In this document: one piece after another, positions 22,430 through 22,963 of the stretch
How positions within the stretch are numbered: position 1 is the first letter of the stretch
How the letters are laid out: every line of letters begins with the position of its first letter
Translations under genes and position numbers: made by a program
Notes under the pieces: generated by a model
Databases searched by the model: none
Told to the model about the DNA's origin: nothing
What the model saw: the letters and a program-made list of their open reading frames with translations, nothing else
From: Actinocrinis sp046724665
GTDB taxonomy: Bacteria > Actinomycetota > Actinomycetes > Streptomycetales > Catenulisporaceae
Direction of reading: 5' to 3'
Assembly (NCBI GenBank): GCA_046724665.1
Contig: JBKOWZ010000055.1
Coordinates: 1-22,963 of the forward strand
DNA: 22,963 nt

Positions 22430-22912
22430 CTACTCCTTCGTGCGGGCTGGCCGGGCCGCCGATGCGGAGCGTACAGGGCAGCGCTCGAACACCTTCTGCA
22501 ACTGCGATGTGCCCGATGCTTTGCGCCACGGCACACGTACGAGATCCCACATGGCTAACCTGCCGCGCGACACCCGTCCACCACGCCGGGCCGCCACGGA
22601 TCGGGCCGCCCACCTGCGCCATATCAACGGATGCAACTCGACGCCCACGTACGGCTCGCCCTCGGGTGTGTGCCACGCCCACGTCACCACCCGTGCCCCT
22701 GGCCAAGCTAGACGGCGCACGACATGCCGGACCAGCTGCTCAGCAGACTCGGCCTCACGCATCGCGGCCGTGTAATCCACTCCTGGTACGTGCCGCGATG
22801 CCTCCCGGCAGCGTTCGCAGCCACCTGCCCCGAACACACCCCAGCTGCCCGAGTCCTCGCGTAGGACTTCGTCGTCAGCAGCCCAACCCGGCACGTCGCC
22901 AGACCCAAACAT
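22430..22912 (-). CDS. Hypothetical protein in putative element border
   Basis: ATG 22912 is preceded by GGAGGGG at 11 bases; 160 residues. It has an acidic N-terminus, a CERC pair (residues 32-35), a helical Glu/Ala segment and a Trp-rich section (VVTWAWHTPEGEPYVGVELHPLIWRRW). The C-terminus is strongly basic. Codons are plausible for coding, but third-position GC is lower than in the neighbouring genes and plus-strand frames are also open here, so I am only moderately confident. No family is recognised. It converges on the GntR gene, 48 bases away. Confidence 0.55.
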   Translation of the reverse strand: MFGSGDVPGWAADDEVLREDSGSWGVFGAGGCERCREASRHVPGVDYTAAMREAESAEQLVRHVVRRLAWPGARVVTWAWHTPEGEPYVGVELHPLIWRRWAARSVAARRGGRVSRGRLAMWDLVRVPWRKASGTSQLQKVFERCPVRSASAARPARTKE

Positions 22913-22963
22913 GATCCAATCAACCCCTCCCGCCCGTGCAACCCGCGATCGTGCATCCTGGGC

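Noticed and set aside
22186..22914. 242-codon plus-strand frame overlapping the GntR 3' end
   Set aside because: Arg/Pro/His-rich, no ribosome site, starts inside the GntR gene; the minus-strand ORF at 22430-22912 is the better candidate.
1..22963. CRISPR arrays, tRNA genes, insertion sequences and att sites
   Set aside because: No regularly spaced repeats, cloverleaf-type sequences, transposase motifs or integrase gene were recognised on either strand.

Overview
The window is high-GC DNA with GTG starts, ATGA/GTGA gene overlaps and the protein families of a filamentous actinomycete (Streptomyces or a relative such as Catenulispora/Actinospica). No rRNA, tRNA, CRISPR array or transposase was recognised.

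Layout. (1) 1-835: the 5' part of a secreted GH62 arabinofuranosidase gene on the minus strand, with two tandem LacI-type operators upstream. (2) 836-1688: about 850 bases without a supportable gene. (3) 1689-4777: two metabolic genes on the plus strand, an NmrA-type NAD(P)-binding protein and an FAD-dependent oxidoreductase, separated by a large hairpin and a promoter carrying dyads. (4) 4935-5654: a Crp/Fnr-type regulator, divergent from the next unit. (5) 5875-14902: a tightly packed plus-strand operon of about ten genes. They encode a cyclase-homology-like protein, a 54-residue protein, a PP2C-like phosphatase, a degenerate protein kinase with a C-terminal anchor, a TerY-like VWA protein, a small membrane protein, a zinc-ribbon membrane protein, a STAND NTPase with a transmembrane segment, a 68-residue two-motif protein and a small helical protein. 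(6) 14924-18773: on the minus strand, a Ser/Thr kinase-NACHT-multi-TM fusion followed by a DUF6801-like surface protein. (7) 18931-20720: divergent from the kinase, an FHA-winged-helix protein and an acidic membrane protein. (8) 20823-22912: a border resembling the regulatory region of an actinomycete integrative conjugative element (AICE), with an SCO3933-like protein, a tiny double CxxCxGxG protein, a divergent GntR repressor and an orphan ORF.

The most interesting part is the operon at 5875-14902. PP2C, kinase, VWA and zinc-ribbon proteins together match the TerY-P phosphorylation triad described for Ter-type stress systems. Here the triad is combined with a STAND NTPase and with short amyloid-signalling-like motifs. 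One motif (A-x-[IV]-Y-[AS]-x3-G-x-[LM]-H-[IV]) occurs at the C-terminus of the cyclase-like protein, in the 54-residue protein and at the C-terminus of the 68-residue protein. A second, RHIM-like motif (VxGDxxGxIVVGDxAxxN) occurs at the N-terminus of the STAND NTPase and at the N-terminus of the same 68-residue protein. That protein therefore carries both motifs and could link the NTPase to the cyclase-like partner. I infer a membrane-associated, phosphorylation-gated, NLR-like signalling or defence system using homotypic motif interactions. The adjacent kinase-NACHT/FHA unit looks like a second, related signalling module. None of this is proven by sequence alone.
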